A DNA stretch of 64,000 nt from an uncultured Erysipelotrichaceae bacterium (GCA_945877255.1 CAMCRE010000001.1:62001-126000), one strand, 5' to 3'. Numbered from the stretch's first letter, positions 37,225-46,089 are shown. Numbers and translations: made by a program. Notes: generated by a model from the letters alone, not told the origin.

Positions 37225-37250
37225 AAAAAGTCCAAATGGGCTTTTTATTA
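37225..37250 (+). terminator. Terminator after xerC
   Basis: Stem AAAAGTCC/GGGCTTTT with one G-U pair and loop AAAT, followed by T residues. Confidence 0.8.
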
Positions 37251-37259
37251 TGTTTAAAC

Positions 37260-37288
37260 TTGCAAAAAATCATTAATTTTGGTAAAAT
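37260..37288 (+). promoter_or_regulatory. Promoter of secG
   Basis: -35 TTGCAA (37260-37265), 17-base spacer, extended -10 TGGTAAAAT (ends 37288). Confidence 0.75.
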
Positions 37289-37322
37289 ATTTTAGTAAAA
37301 GTGTATAAGAAGGGATGATTTT

Positions 37323-37556
37323 ATGTTACAAGTACTATACGGCGTATTGTTGATTTGTGCAATATTGCTAATTGTATTAGCGTTATTACAAAGTGGTAAA
37401 TCTGATGGTATTAGCAGTGCTTTTGGTGGTGGAGAAGGTTTAAACTTATTCGCAAACATTAAAGAAAGAGGATCAGATAAAGTAATGTCGCAAATTACAA
37501 TGTTGATTGGAATGGTATTTATTCTAACTGCAATTGCAATTCAGTTTCTAAAATAA
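37323..37556 (+). CDS. secG: Preprotein translocase subunit SecG
   Basis: SecG is the small auxiliary subunit of the SecYEG channel. The 77-residue protein has two hydrophobic segments (about 3-22 and 55-75) separated by the conserved LLQSGKSDGISSAFGGG loop. GAAGGGAT precedes ATG 37323. secG-rnr-smpB is a conserved Bacillota cluster and is preserved here. Confidence 0.95.
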   Translation: MLQVLYGVLLICAILLIVLALLQSGKSDGISSAFGGGEGLNLFANIKERGSDKVMSQITMLIGMVFILTAIAIQFLK

Positions 37557-37577
37557 GACCTTTAGGTCTTTTTTTAT
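37555..37577 (+). terminator. Terminator or attenuator between secG and rnr
   Basis: Stem AAGACC/GGTCTT with a TTTA loop followed by a long T-run, overlapping the secG stop. Because no promoter is seen before rnr, it may be leaky and set the secG to rnr ratio. Confidence 0.75.
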
Positions 37578-37592
37578 TTTGGAGGTGAGAAC

Positions 37593-39650
37593 ATGCTACA
37601 AGATTTAATAAATAGTAGTAAATTTAGTCAATACGACATAACAGAAATTAAGGAAATTTATGGTGAACAAGTATTGTCTATATTGTTTGAAATGGCAAAT
37701 AATGGCGAGATTGTTTTTGATAATCAACGTTTTTATAAAATTGATCAACAACGATACATTAAAGGAACGATTCGTGTCAATAAAAATGGTTATGGTTTTG
37801 TGGATACAGAAAATCAATCATTTTACATCGCTAAGGAAAATATGCATACTGCAATGCATAATGATTTAATTATCGGAAAATATATTAAATATAAAAACAG
37901 TGATGAAATAACAGTTTTTAAAATTATTAATCGAAGTATAACTAATTTTGTGGGTGTTGTGAATAATAATAAAGTTAAACCCGACAATCAGAAAATTCAA
38001 AATAAAATAAAAATTAAAAATATTGCACAGTTTAAATTAGTAAATGGGCATAAAGTATTATGTGAAATATTAAAGTATGGTGAAATATTAGAAGCAAACA
38101 TTACAAAAATTATTGGCCATAAAGATGAAGTTGGTGTGGATATTGAAAGTGTACTTTATGAATATCAAATTCAACCATATTTTAGTGATGAAATTTTACA
38201 AGAAGTTCAGCATATTTCGGATAAAATAGATATTGAGAATCGAAGAGATTTAAGAGATTTATTAACGATTACAATTGATGGTGAAGATGCAAAAGATCTT
38301 GATGATGCGATATCACTTATTAAAGAAGAAAATAATACACGATTATTCGTGCATATTGCGGATGTCTCATATTTTGTTGGTGAAAATAGTTTAGTTGATT
38401 TAGAAGCAAGAGAGCGTGGAACAAGTGTATATGTCGTCGATAGAGTTGTTCCGATGTTACCACAATATTTAAGTAATGGAATATGTAGTTTGCATCCAAA
38501 TGTTGATCGTGCAACATTAACTTGTGAAATATTATTTGATAAAAAAGGTGATATAATTGAATATGAAGTGTATCCATCAGTTATTAATAGTAATTATCGT
38601 ACATCTTATACCGAAATTAATGATTTATTAAATGGTAAAATAGCGTTATATGAAAAATATTCTGAAATTTATGAAATGTGTTTATTATCGCAAATATTAA
38701 GTGATAAAATTTCAAATCGACGTAAACTTGCTGGTTCAATTGATTTTGATACAAAAGAAGCAAAAATTTTGTTAAATAAACAAGGAAAAGTTAAAGATAT
38801 TCAATTGTATAAAACGAATAAAGTTCATAAAATAATTGAAAATTTCATGATAAGTGCTAATGAATGTGTAGCAGAAATTTTAGATTATCAAAGTTTGCCG
38901 GGTGTTTATCGTGTCCATTTATCGCCAGACAGTAAAAAAATGAAAGAATTTGTTCAGTTTTTAAAAGTTATTGGCGTTAAACACAAAATAAATACTTCAA
39001 ATGTATTTCCGTTACAGTTACAGCAATTACTCACGCATGTAAAAAAAATGGCTAGTTATCCAATGATTTCTAAAACATTATTAAGAAGTATGCAAAAAGC
39101 GTATTATGATGCGAACTGTTTAGGTCATTTTGGATTAGCATTAAAACATTATTCGCATTTTACATCACCTATTCGACGTTATCCTGATTTAATTGTGCAT
39201 CGTAGTTTAAGAAAGTTTTTATTTGAATTACGATATCAAGAAATTCAATCGTTTTCTAGTAAATTGAAAGATATTTGTGATCATGCGAGTCGTCAAGAGC
39301 GTAATGCGATTGATGCAGAGCGAGCAGTCGAAGATTTAAAAAAATGTGAATATATGAAATCAAAAGTAGGAATGCAATTTAACGGTATTATTTCTGGTGT
39401 TCAAAATTTTGGTTTTTTTGTGGAATTAGATAATACAGTAGAAGGATTAGTGCATATTAAACAATTACACCAACCTGCTTTTTATAACGATAAAACTAAA
39501 ACGATTGTGGCGGGAAAAAAGATATACCAATTAGGTGATAAAATTTCAATAATCGTGGATAAAGTAGATATTTTGAACAAAACAATAGATTTTAAAATAA
39601 AGGAGAAAAAAATGCATGAAAAAAATTATCGCACAAAATCGAAAAGCTAA
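37593..39650 (+). CDS. rnr: Ribonuclease R
   Basis: RNase R is a 3'-5' exoribonuclease that degrades structured RNA and works with tmRNA-SmpB. The 685-residue protein has an N-terminal winged-helix region, cold-shock-like domains (GTIRVNKNGYGFVDTE), the RNB catalytic domain with DGEDAKDLDDAISL (metal-binding Asp cluster, about 229-242), and a C-terminal S1 domain (about 590-670, GIISGVQNFGFFVELD). The lysine-rich tail is short. GGAGGTGAG precedes ATG 37593. It overlaps smpB by 35 bases. Confidence 0.96.
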   Translation: MLQDLINSSKFSQYDITEIKEIYGEQVLSILFEMANNGEIVFDNQRFYKIDQQRYIKGTIRVNKNGYGFVDTENQSFYIAKENMHTAMHNDLIIGKYIKYKNSDEITVFKIINRSITNFVGVVNNNKVKPDNQKIQNKIKIKNIAQFKLVNGHKVLCEILKYGEILEANITKIIGHKDEVGVDIESVLYEYQIQPYFSDEILQEVQHISDKIDIENRRDLRDLLTITIDGEDAKDLDDAISLIKEENNTRLFVHIADVSYFVGENSLVDLEARERGTSVYVVDRVVPMLPQYLSNGICSLHPNVDRATLTCEILFDKKGDIIEYEVYPSVINSNYRTSYTEINDLLNGKIALYEKYSEIYEMCLLSQILSDKISNRRKLAGSIDFDTKEAKILLNKQGKVKDIQLYKTNKVHKIIENFMISANECVAEILDYQSLPGVYRVHLSPDSKKMKEFVQFLKVIGVKHKINTSNVFPLQLQQLLTHVKKMASYPMISKTLLRSMQKAYYDANCLGHFGLALKHYSHFTSPIRRYPDLIVHRSLRKFLFELRYQEIQSFSSKLKDICDHASRQERNAIDAERAVEDLKKCEYMKSKVGMQFNGIISGVQNFGFFVELDNTVEGLVHIKQLHQPAFYNDKTKTIVAGKKIYQLGDKISIIVDKVDILNKTIDFKIKEKKMHEKNYRTKSKS

Positions 39651-40065
39651 ACATGATTATTTTTTAGAAGAATTTTATGAAGTTGGCATTGTATTAGTTG
39701 GAACTGAAATAAAATCAATACGTAAAGGTAGTGTCCAATTAAAAGATAGTTATATTTCATTTGTGGGTAATGAAGCGTTTATTAAAGAAATGTTTATCGG
39801 CAAATATGATTTTGGTAATCGTTTCAATCATGATGAAACACGAATTAGAAAGCTATTATTACATAAACGAGAAATTAAGAAATTACATGACAAAGTAAAA
39901 ATAAAGGGATATACAATTGTGCCGGTATCACTTTATTTAATTAATGGTATTGCTAAATTAGAAATCGCACTCGCAAAAGGAAAAAGTTTATATGACAAAC
40001 GTAATAGTGAAAAAGAAAAAACAGCACAAAGAGAAATAGAGAAAGTATTAAAGCAGAGATGGTAA
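39616..40065 (+). CDS. smpB: SsrA-binding protein SmpB
   Basis: SmpB binds tmRNA and brings it to stalled ribosomes for trans-translation. The 149-residue protein shows IAQNRKAKHDYFLEE, GTEIKSIRKGSVQLKDSY, and the basic C-terminal tail GKSLYDKRNSEKEKTAQREIEK that acts as a decoding probe. The start is 35 bases inside rnr, with AGGAG at 39601-39605. rqcH, the parallel rescue pathway, is also in this window. The ssrA gene itself was not seen here. Confidence 0.97.
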   Translation: MKKIIAQNRKAKHDYFLEEFYEVGIVLVGTEIKSIRKGSVQLKDSYISFVGNEAFIKEMFIGKYDFGNRFNHDETRIRKLLLHKREIKKLHDKVKIKGYTIVPVSLYLINGIAKLEIALAKGKSLYDKRNSEKEKTAQREIEKVLKQRW

Positions 40066-40067
40066 AT

Positions 40068-41270
40068 ATGAAAATAATTAAAGATGATAGATTTTATACG
40101 GCAGAAGTAGAAGTGTATTTTTTATCTGAATTAGATAATACGTTAACGTATCGTAATTTAGTAAAAGATTTATTAGTTAATGCATCAAAAAAATATCCAA
40201 CTAAACAAGCTATTCGTGAAAAATTAGATGATTTATACGGTTCAACATTAAGTGTGAGTTCAACAACTTATGGAAAATATCATGCCATTGTTTTTAAGGG
40301 AAATGTGTTGTGTGATAAATATACACTGGATCAAGAAAACAATGTACAACAATATTTAGACTTTATTCAAGAGCTAATTTATAATCCATTAGATTTTAAT
40401 CAGAATTTAGAAGAAATCAAACAAAAATATATTGCAAGCATATTAAGAAGTCAAGAAGATGTGGCAAGTTATAGTATGAAAATAGCTTTGCAAAGTGCAA
40501 CGAATCATCCATATTTAACAACAGATGTACATGGTGATATTGACTTAATTAAATGTGCAGATATAAATATTTTAAATAAAACATATCAAAATATGATTGA
40601 AAACGATATTGTGCGTATTTATGTAGCGGGTGAAGTAACTAATTTAACTTTTAATGTTAAAAACAAAAGTGTTGAAAATGCTTGTTATGTTAATGAATGT
40701 AATGAATATCATATCACAAGAGAAAAAAGAGTTGTTGATCAAAGTTATATTAATATGATTGTTAATGTTAATAATGCATTAAATGTGAAAACTTATTTTC
40801 CGTTGTTAGTGTTGAATGAGTTATTAGGTGGAAATGATTCATTATTGTTTAATGAGATACGTGAAAAAATGGGATTGTGTTACAGTATATTTTCCCATTG
40901 TTATTATTATGATAATGTAATGTTAATTCATGCAGGTGTTGATTGTTCAAATATTGATTTATGTCGTGATGCGATTATTCATGAACTAACAAAAATTAAA
41001 AATGGGCAATTTACTGATGAAATGTTATTAAAGGTAAAAAATAGTTTAGTGTCGTTGTTTTTAGGAATGAATGATAGTTTAACATCACAAATTAGTATGG
41101 ATTTACATAATGAATTGCGTAAAATTGATTTATCATTACAAGAAAAAATAAAAAAAATTCATGCAATTACAAAAGAAGATGTTATTACTGTTGCAAAACA
41201 GTTAAATTTAATTTACGAATATATTATTGAAGGAGAACCAGATGGAAAAAATAACGACATATCAATATGA
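40068..41270 (+). CDS. M16 peptidase-family protein, non-catalytic (YmfF-like)
   Basis: A 400-residue member of the M16 (insulinase/pitrilysin) fold. The zinc motif HxxEH is missing, while the partner-type motif LFNEIREKMGLCYSI is present, as in inactive subunits of M16 heterodimers such as B. subtilis YmfF. ATG 40068 is preferred because GAG at 40056-40058 is 9 bases upstream; an ATG at 40059 is also in frame. It overlaps the catalytic partner by 29 bases, which supports a two-subunit enzyme. The substrate is unknown. Confidence 0.85.
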   Translation: MKIIKDDRFYTAEVEVYFLSELDNTLTYRNLVKDLLVNASKKYPTKQAIREKLDDLYGSTLSVSSTTYGKYHAIVFKGNVLCDKYTLDQENNVQQYLDFIQELIYNPLDFNQNLEEIKQKYIASILRSQEDVASYSMKIALQSATNHPYLTTDVHGDIDLIKCADINILNKTYQNMIENDIVRIYVAGEVTNLTFNVKNKSVENACYVNECNEYHITREKRVVDQSYINMIVNVNNALNVKTYFPLLVLNELLGGNDSLLFNEIREKMGLCYSIFSHCYYYDNVMLIHAGVDCSNIDLCRDAIIHELTKIKNGQFTDEMLLKVKNSLVSLFLGMNDSLTSQISMDLHNELRKIDLSLQEKIKKIHAITKEDVITVAKQLNLIYEYIIEGEPDGKNNDISI

Positions 41271-42447
41271 AAATGGCTTAACGCTAATTCATGTGTATAA
41301 GCCTAATTTCACAAAAAAATTTGCTTCTGTTTGTTTTCAATATGGTTCGAAACATAATTTGAATGATGATGTACCACTTGGTATTGCTCATTTTTTAGAA
41401 CATAAAATGTTTGAAAAATATGATGGTGATTATTTACATGAATTTGCAAAATTAGGGAGTCATGTTAATGCATTTACGTCATTTAATGAAACAGTGTATT
41501 ATTTTACAACAACGCTCAATTTTGAAGAATCATTTTTATTGTTGTTAGATCTAGTAACAAAATTAGAAATTAGTGATGATAGCGTCAAGAAAGAACAAGA
41601 TATTATTTTACAAGAACTTAGCATGTATGATAGTGATCCAGAAACAGTAATGTTCCATAAATTATTTCAAAACATGTATGAAAATACGCCAATTAAAAAT
41701 AATATATTAGGTACCGAAAAATCAATTAGTGATATTTCAGCTAATCATTTATATGATATTTACAACAAATACTATACACCACAAAATACTGTTATTACAG
41801 TGGTGGGTGATATAGATTTTGAGCATATTAAACTAACGATTAATAATCATGCATTGATGAATAAAGAAAACAGTATTATTCATAATAAAATGATTAGTGA
41901 GAAAAGTGAGGTTGTCATAGAAAAAGACGAAATTAATTTAGATGTTGCAAGTGATAAAGTATTATTAGGATATAAGTTAAATATTTTACCTAAAGATAAA
42001 AAAATAATGTATGATGTTGCACTAAAATTACTACTCACAAAAGTACTTACACCATTAAACTCAGATTATCAAAAATGGTTGGATGATAAAAAAATTAATG
42101 ATTATTTTGGTTACTTTGTGGATATACATGATCTACATAGTATGCTGGTGTTATATGCAGAAAGTTCAGATAGTGAATTTTTATCGTCATTAATGCAATA
42201 TATTATTGATTTTAAAATGACAGAACAAGATTTAAATCAAATAAAAAAAAGAATGTGTAGTTTTGAAATGCGTTTAAAAGAACGTTTTGATAAATTATCG
42301 TTTCAATTAATGCGATATCAATTTGAAAAATTACCGTTTAATTATTTTTCAGAATTATTGAAATCTATTACGTTAAAACATATATGTGAAGCACAGCAAT
42401 ATTTAAAACAACATTCCATATCAAAATTATATGTAAAAAAAAGATGA
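41242..42447 (+). CDS. M16 family zinc metallopeptidase (YmfH-like)
   Basis: The 401-residue catalytic partner, with the inverted zinc motif HFLEH (about residues 49-53, HxxEH) and the downstream Glu in the EQDIILQELSMYDSDPE helix. B. subtilis YmfH and related proteins are the closest architecture I recognise. AAGGAG at 41230-41235 sets the start at ATG 41242, whereas an in-frame TTG at 41227 precedes that site. The pair may process a small peptide, but no peptide gene is nearby. A strong terminator ends the transcript. Confidence 0.88.
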   Translation: MEKITTYQYENGLTLIHVYKPNFTKKFASVCFQYGSKHNLNDDVPLGIAHFLEHKMFEKYDGDYLHEFAKLGSHVNAFTSFNETVYYFTTTLNFEESFLLLLDLVTKLEISDDSVKKEQDIILQELSMYDSDPETVMFHKLFQNMYENTPIKNNILGTEKSISDISANHLYDIYNKYYTPQNTVITVVGDIDFEHIKLTINNHALMNKENSIIHNKMISEKSEVVIEKDEINLDVASDKVLLGYKLNILPKDKKIMYDVALKLLLTKVLTPLNSDYQKWLDDKKINDYFGYFVDIHDLHSMLVLYAESSDSEFLSSLMQYIIDFKMTEQDLNQIKKRMCSFEMRLKERFDKLSFQLMRYQFEKLPFNYFSELLKSITLKHICEAQQYLKQHSISKLYVKKR

Positions 42448-42476
42448 TGTAAGATAATCTTATATCATCTTTTTTG
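42441..42476 (+). terminator. Terminator after the M16 peptidase genes
   Basis: A 13-bp stem (AAGATGATGTAAG with CTTATATCATCTT, one G-U pair, loop ATAAT) followed by T residues. It overlaps the stop codon. Confidence 0.85.
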
Positions 42477-42513
42477 ATAAAATAGTTGTAAGAAATTTTT
42501 GGATTGTTTCAAT

Positions 42514-42542
42514 TTGACAATGTATTACAAATGTATTACAAA
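42514..42542 (+). promoter_or_regulatory. Promoter and tandem operator of the RelB/RelE-type locus
   Basis: -35 TTGACA (42514-42519) with a 17-base spacer to a weak -10 TACAAA (42537-42542). The spacer is almost filled by two head-to-tail 11-bp copies of AATGTATTACA (42519-42529 and 42530-42540); each holds the near-palindrome TGTATTACA. Spacing of one helical turn between core promoter elements fits cooperative binding by a ribbon-helix-helix antitoxin, hence autorepression. Confidence 0.7.
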
Positions 42543-42568
42543 GTATGTGAGAAAAGAGGAAGGAATAA

Positions 42569-42793
42569 ATGGCAATAATTAGTTTAAGAATAGATGATAG
42601 CGAATTAGAAATATTTAAAAACTATGCAAAACACCACAATATGCGTTTATCTGAAATTATCCGATTAACTATGATTCATAAAATTGAAGATGAATATGAT
42701 TTAAATGTGTTTCGTGAATACGAAAATGAAAAAAATAATGGCACATTAAATGTTAAACCAATTGGAGAGTTGTGGGATGAGCTCGAATTATGA
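42569..42793 (+). CDS. RelB-like ribbon-helix-helix antitoxin
   Basis: A 74-residue protein beginning MAIISLRIDDSELEIFKNYAKHHNMRLSEIIRLTM, the pattern of a ribbon-helix-helix DNA-binding domain (beta strand then two helices). The acidic C-terminal half (EYENEKNNGT...ELWDELEL) fits a toxin-binding tail. GAGGAAGGA precedes ATG 42569. Its stop overlaps the start of the toxin frame (ATGA), the usual antitoxin-toxin arrangement. It probably represses its own promoter through the tandem repeats upstream. Confidence 0.85.
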   Translation: MAIISLRIDDSELEIFKNYAKHHNMRLSEIIRLTMIHKIEDEYDLNVFREYENEKNNGTLNVKPIGELWDELEL

Positions 42794-43056
42794 TATATCA
42801 GATTGTTACGACAGATAAGTTTGATAAATCATTTAAAAAATTAGATAGACATGTTCAAAAAATTATTAAAGCATGGATTGATAAAAATTTAATGTGATGT
42901 AGCGATCCTAGAGCACTTGGGAAAGGGATTCTTGGAAATCAAAGTGGGCAATGGCGATATCGAATAGGTGATTATCGACTTTTATCGGATATTCAAGATG
43001 ACAAAGTGGTATTAGTCCTTGTGGATGTTGGATATAGAAGAGAAGTTTATAAATAA
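42790..43056 (+). pseudogene. RelE-family toxin gene with in-frame stop
   Basis: From ATG 42790 an 88-codon frame reads as a RelE/ParE-fold mRNA interferase, starting MIYQIVTTDKFDKSFKKLDR and continuing to GKGILGNQSGQWRYRIGDYR, then VDVGYRREVYK. Codon 36 is TGA (42895-42897), between NLM and CSDPRALGKG. No bases are gained or lost and both halves match the family, so a single substitution (for instance GGA to TGA) explains it. TGA is a normal stop in the neighbouring genes, so the toxin should be truncated at 35 residues, before its catalytic basic residues. No in-frame start downstream with a ribosome-binding site was seen. A base-calling error remains possible. Confidence 0.85.
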
Positions 43057-43139
43057 AATGAATGTAACGAATAAGAAATAGAGGAACCGAAAATAAAAAT
43101 TATACCTTAAATGGTTGTCAGTATTTTTTGGTGCTATTT

Positions 43140-44333
43140 TTATAAATTACAAAGAGGATAATATTGATTTTTGATAAGTTCACTTAAAATTTCATCAGCA
43201 TGTTCTTGATTCATTGTTTCGATATGAAAAGATACGAATGCTTTATGTGTTAGTAAGTTTTGGTCATAACGCGTATGATGAATATCTAAAACATTACCAT
43301 TATGATTTTTAATGATGTCTAATATTTTGATTAAAGCACCACTTTTATCATCGATTTCTATTGAAAAACGTAGTTTTCTACCAGTTTTAGATAACCCTAA
43401 ATCAATAATTTTACTTAATAAATTGACATCAATATTACCACCAGATATAATACACACACATTTTTCATGAGGTAATGGTTGATAATGATAGAGGTAGCCA
43501 GCTAATGCAACTGCTCCTGCACCTTCAGAAGTTAATTTCATTGTTTCTAGTAGTGTTAAAATACTAGCTGCGATTTCATCTTCGCTGACTTTAATAAAAG
43601 CATCAACATATTGTTTAACTAATGAAAAAGTAATTTCACCAGGTTGGGTAACATTAATACCATCTGCGATTGTATATTGTTTTTTTACGATGCAAGGTGT
43701 ATTTTCTTGCACGGATATAATCATCGATGGTGTTTGAGTTGTTTGTACACCAATAATTTTAATTGATGGTTTTAAGTTTTTTAAAACAAAAGCGATACCG
43801 CTAATTAGTCCACCACCACCAATCGGCACAAAAACCGTATCAATATCGTGTAATTGTTCTAATAATTCTAGTGCAATTGTACCTTGACCAATAATCACGT
43901 CTTCATCATCAAATGGTTCGATAAAAACGTAATCATTTTTTTGTTGGAGCTTTTTAGCATAGTCGTATGCTTCATTAAAATTCTCACCGTATAAAATCAC
44001 ATTACCATTAAATTGCTTTGTTGCTTCAATTTTGGAGATAGGCGTTGAAATAGGCATCACAATATTTGCGACGACGTTTAATTTATTGGCGGCAAAAGCC
44101 ACACCTTGTGCATGATTTCCAGCACTAGCACAAATGATACCTTTTTTAAGTTGAGAATTTGTAAGTTGTTGAATACGGTAGTATGCACCACGTAATTTGA
44201 ACGATCCACTAAATTGCATATTTTCACATTTTAAAAATAAATTTTCTTTAATTTTTTTGGCGTGAATACACGGCGTGACATATGCAACATTATTTAAAAT
44301 AGATTTAGCATCATATACTTTAGAAATTTTCAT
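43140..44333 (-). CDS. ilvA: Threonine dehydratase (catabolic type, with ACT domain)
   Basis: This PLP enzyme deaminates threonine to 2-oxobutanoate. The 397-residue protein has the cofactor lysine in SGSFKLRGAYY (about 42-52), the Asn loop SAGNHAQG, the phosphate-binding GGGGLISG, and a C-terminal ACT-like domain (about 325-397). No other isoleucine genes are nearby, so a catabolic, energy-yielding role (TdcB-like) is as likely as biosynthesis. AGGAGGTGA precedes the ATG at 44333, and an extended -10 TGCTATAAT lies on the minus strand at 44361-44353. Confidence 0.92.
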   Translation of the reverse strand: MKISKVYDAKSILNNVAYVTPCIHAKKIKENLFLKCENMQFSGSFKLRGAYYRIQQLTNSQLKKGIICASAGNHAQGVAFAANKLNVVANIVMPISTPISKIEATKQFNGNVILYGENFNEAYDYAKKLQQKNDYVFIEPFDDEDVIIGQGTIALELLEQLHDIDTVFVPIGGGGLISGIAFVLKNLKPSIKIIGVQTTQTPSMIISVQENTPCIVKKQYTIADGINVTQPGEITFSLVKQYVDAFIKVSEDEIAASILTLLETMKLTSEGAGAVALAGYLYHYQPLPHEKCVCIISGGNIDVNLLSKIIDLGLSKTGRKLRFSIEIDDKSGALIKILDIIKNHNGNVLDIHHTRYDQNLLTHKAFVSFHIETMNQEHADEILSELIKNQYYPLCNL

Positions 44334-44431
44334 AATTTCACCTCCTAAATATTATAGCATAAAAATAAATTGTAATATATTTAAACTGTTTTAACGTTTA
44401 ATTTTGATTCCGTAGTAAATAATACAAAAGA

Positions 44432-44459
44432 AGGTTGCTGATAAAGTTATCAACAACCT
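44432..44459 (-). terminator. Probable terminator after ssb
   Basis: Arms AGGTTGTTGATAA and TTATCAGCAACCT read on the minus strand pair with one mismatch around a 2-base centre, then TCTTTTG. It overlaps the ssb stop codon. Confidence 0.6.
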
Positions 44460-44772
44460 ATTTTTTAATAAATGATAATTTTTCTGCGATAAATTCATAA
44501 TTATAAAACGTATTTCCGTGTTCAGATTCGTAACAACGTGATTGTACACGAGCTTTAACGGCAACATAATCATGAACTTTTGAAGACACAATTGCTTCTT
44601 CAGCAATTCCTCTCCATAGTGTAAAGTGAATTAAATCTTTTTCAAAAACACCATCAGCGTTTCTAAAATTGCGTTCTACTTCAATGACCATTGATGTAAA
44701 TTTAACACCACTGTTTGTTTCTTTGAGCTGTGGTAACTCAACAATTTTCCCCACAAAAAATGAATAATTCAT
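44458..44772 (-). CDS. ssb: Single-stranded DNA-binding protein, short form
   Basis: A 104-residue OB-fold SSB: MNYSFFVGKIVELPQLKETNSGVK, FTLWRGIAEE (the conserved W-R/G region), and HDYVAVKARVQSR. It ends right after the OB fold (EKLSFIKK) and lacks the Gly/Gln-rich linker and acidic tip (DDDIPF-type) by which the main SSB recruits repair and replication proteins. This is like the second, competence-linked SsbB (about 113 residues) of Bacillus, so a second full-length ssb probably exists elsewhere. AAGGAG precedes the start, with TATAAT at 44799-44794 on the minus strand. Confidence 0.85.
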   Translation of the reverse strand: MNYSFFVGKIVELPQLKETNSGVKFTSMVIEVERNFRNADGVFEKDLIHFTLWRGIAEEAIVSSKVHDYVAVKARVQSRCYESEHGNTFYNYEFIAEKLSFIKK

Positions 44773-44856
44773 AGTTATTCTCCTTTCTCTGTAATTATAA
44801 TAGTATTAAATAATAAAAAATCCTAAAAAAAAAATTAAAACTGAAATTTATCAATT

Positions 44857-45999
44857 TTAATCGAAAATATTATTGTAGTAAAAAATAATTAAACCAACGA
44901 TTACAAGACTAGCTGAAATTAAAAATACAATATTACTGCCTAATTGTTGGTAAATCATTCCAAAAAACATATTATAACCAGCACGAATTAAACCCGCACA
45001 TGCACTAAATAATGTAAACACCATTGCAAGCTCTTCTTTTTTAAATGTTTTTCTTAAAAAAGTAATATTACCAACAGTAGCAGCCACAAGACTAGTAAAG
45101 TGAAAAATAGGCATTAAAATAACAATGACAGGAGAATTTGTGATACCAGTAACGAATAAACGAATAAATACAAGTATAGCTGATAAAATATAGTATTTTC
45201 GTTGCCCAAAATAATTGATCAATCTTAATGCAAATGGTAATACGAGTATTTCGGGTAATACCATAAATAAAGTATATAAACTAATATAGTAACTTTCAGC
45301 TTTTAATGTGATTATTAAATGATTTCCAATATATGAAGATGTTGCATCAATTAAAGTTGTTGTTGTCACAACATATAACAATAATACATAAAATTTTTTA
45401 TTTTTAATAATCGAACTAAAATTTAATTTAAAAGCAGGTTGTTTTTTTGATTGATTAGGAATAAAAATAAGGGAAGTAATTGCAATAATTAACGCAATTG
45501 AAAATGATGTAAAAATCATACCATCATAACCAATTGATTCTAAAAAAATACCAGTAATAATACTCCCAAGCATATATCCAAGTGATCCAAACGTACGAAT
45601 GGTGCCAAAAGGAACATGATTTTTTTCGGCAAACTCACTTGAAATTAAATCACTAATTGGTAATAAACTTGTTCTAAATAGTTCAAATAAAACTGCAATT
45701 AATAAAATAATCGCGAATGAGGTCGCATTTCTATAAAATTGTAGTAGTAATAACAACATTGAAAGAATTAAAAGTAATATATGTTTATGACGATTTGTTT
45801 TGTCACAAATAATACCAAAAATAGGTGTAAATGTAATACCAAACAATACTGAAATAGCATTAATTTGACCAATTTGATAACCATTAAAAAAATGTACTTT
45901 TTCTAAATAAACATTAATGTAGGGAAGAAAAACACCTAATCCATAAAAAATTGAAAAATATAATATAAAATATTTAAATGTATGATTTTTTGACTGCAT
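44857..45999 (-). CDS. Major facilitator superfamily transporter
   Basis: A 380-residue protein with about 12 membrane segments. The loop GIICDKTNRHKH (about 61-72) matches the MFS motif between helices 2 and 3 (G-x3-D-x2-R). Overall it resembles the LacY/nucleoside-symporter-like branch (MFS_1-like), which begins with a short N-terminus and a YGLGVFLPYINVYL first helix. The substrate cannot be predicted. GTGAGG lies before the start at 45999 and TATAAT at 46024-46019 on the minus strand. It is divergent from the 53-residue acidic protein gene. Confidence 0.85.
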   Translation of the reverse strand: MQSKNHTFKYFILYFSIFYGLGVFLPYINVYLEKVHFFNGYQIGQINAISVLFGITFTPIFGIICDKTNRHKHILLLILSMLLLLLQFYRNATSFAIILLIAVLFELFRTSLLPISDLISSEFAEKNHVPFGTIRTFGSLGYMLGSIITGIFLESIGYDGMIFTSFSIALIIAITSLIFIPNQSKKQPAFKLNFSSIIKNKKFYVLLLYVVTTTTLIDATSSYIGNHLIITLKAESYYISLYTLFMVLPEILVLPFALRLINYFGQRKYYILSAILVFIRLFVTGITNSPVIVILMPIFHFTSLVAATVGNITFLRKTFKKEELAMVFTLFSACAGLIRAGYNMFFGMIYQQLGSNIVFLISASLVIVGLIIFYYNNIFD

Positions 46000-46061
46000 A
46001 ATTTACCTCACAACAATTATTATAAAATAATCAGTAATTTTTTAAAAGTATAACGAAAATA

Positions 46062-46070
46062 TGGTATACT
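46062..46070 (+). promoter_or_regulatory. Extended -10 promoter of the small acidic protein gene
   Basis: TGGTATACT with only a weak TTAAAA at the -35 position (46042-46047). It faces away from the MFS promoter at 46019-46024. Confidence 0.6.
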
Positions 46071-46089
46071 AAAGATAGGAGGGATAATC

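Noticed and set aside
42895-42897. TGA in the RelE-type toxin as a recoded tryptophan or selenocysteine codon
   Set aside because: TGA ends many neighbouring genes in ATGA overlaps, tryptophan is TGG throughout, family members do not have Trp or Cys required there, and no SECIS-like structure was evident.
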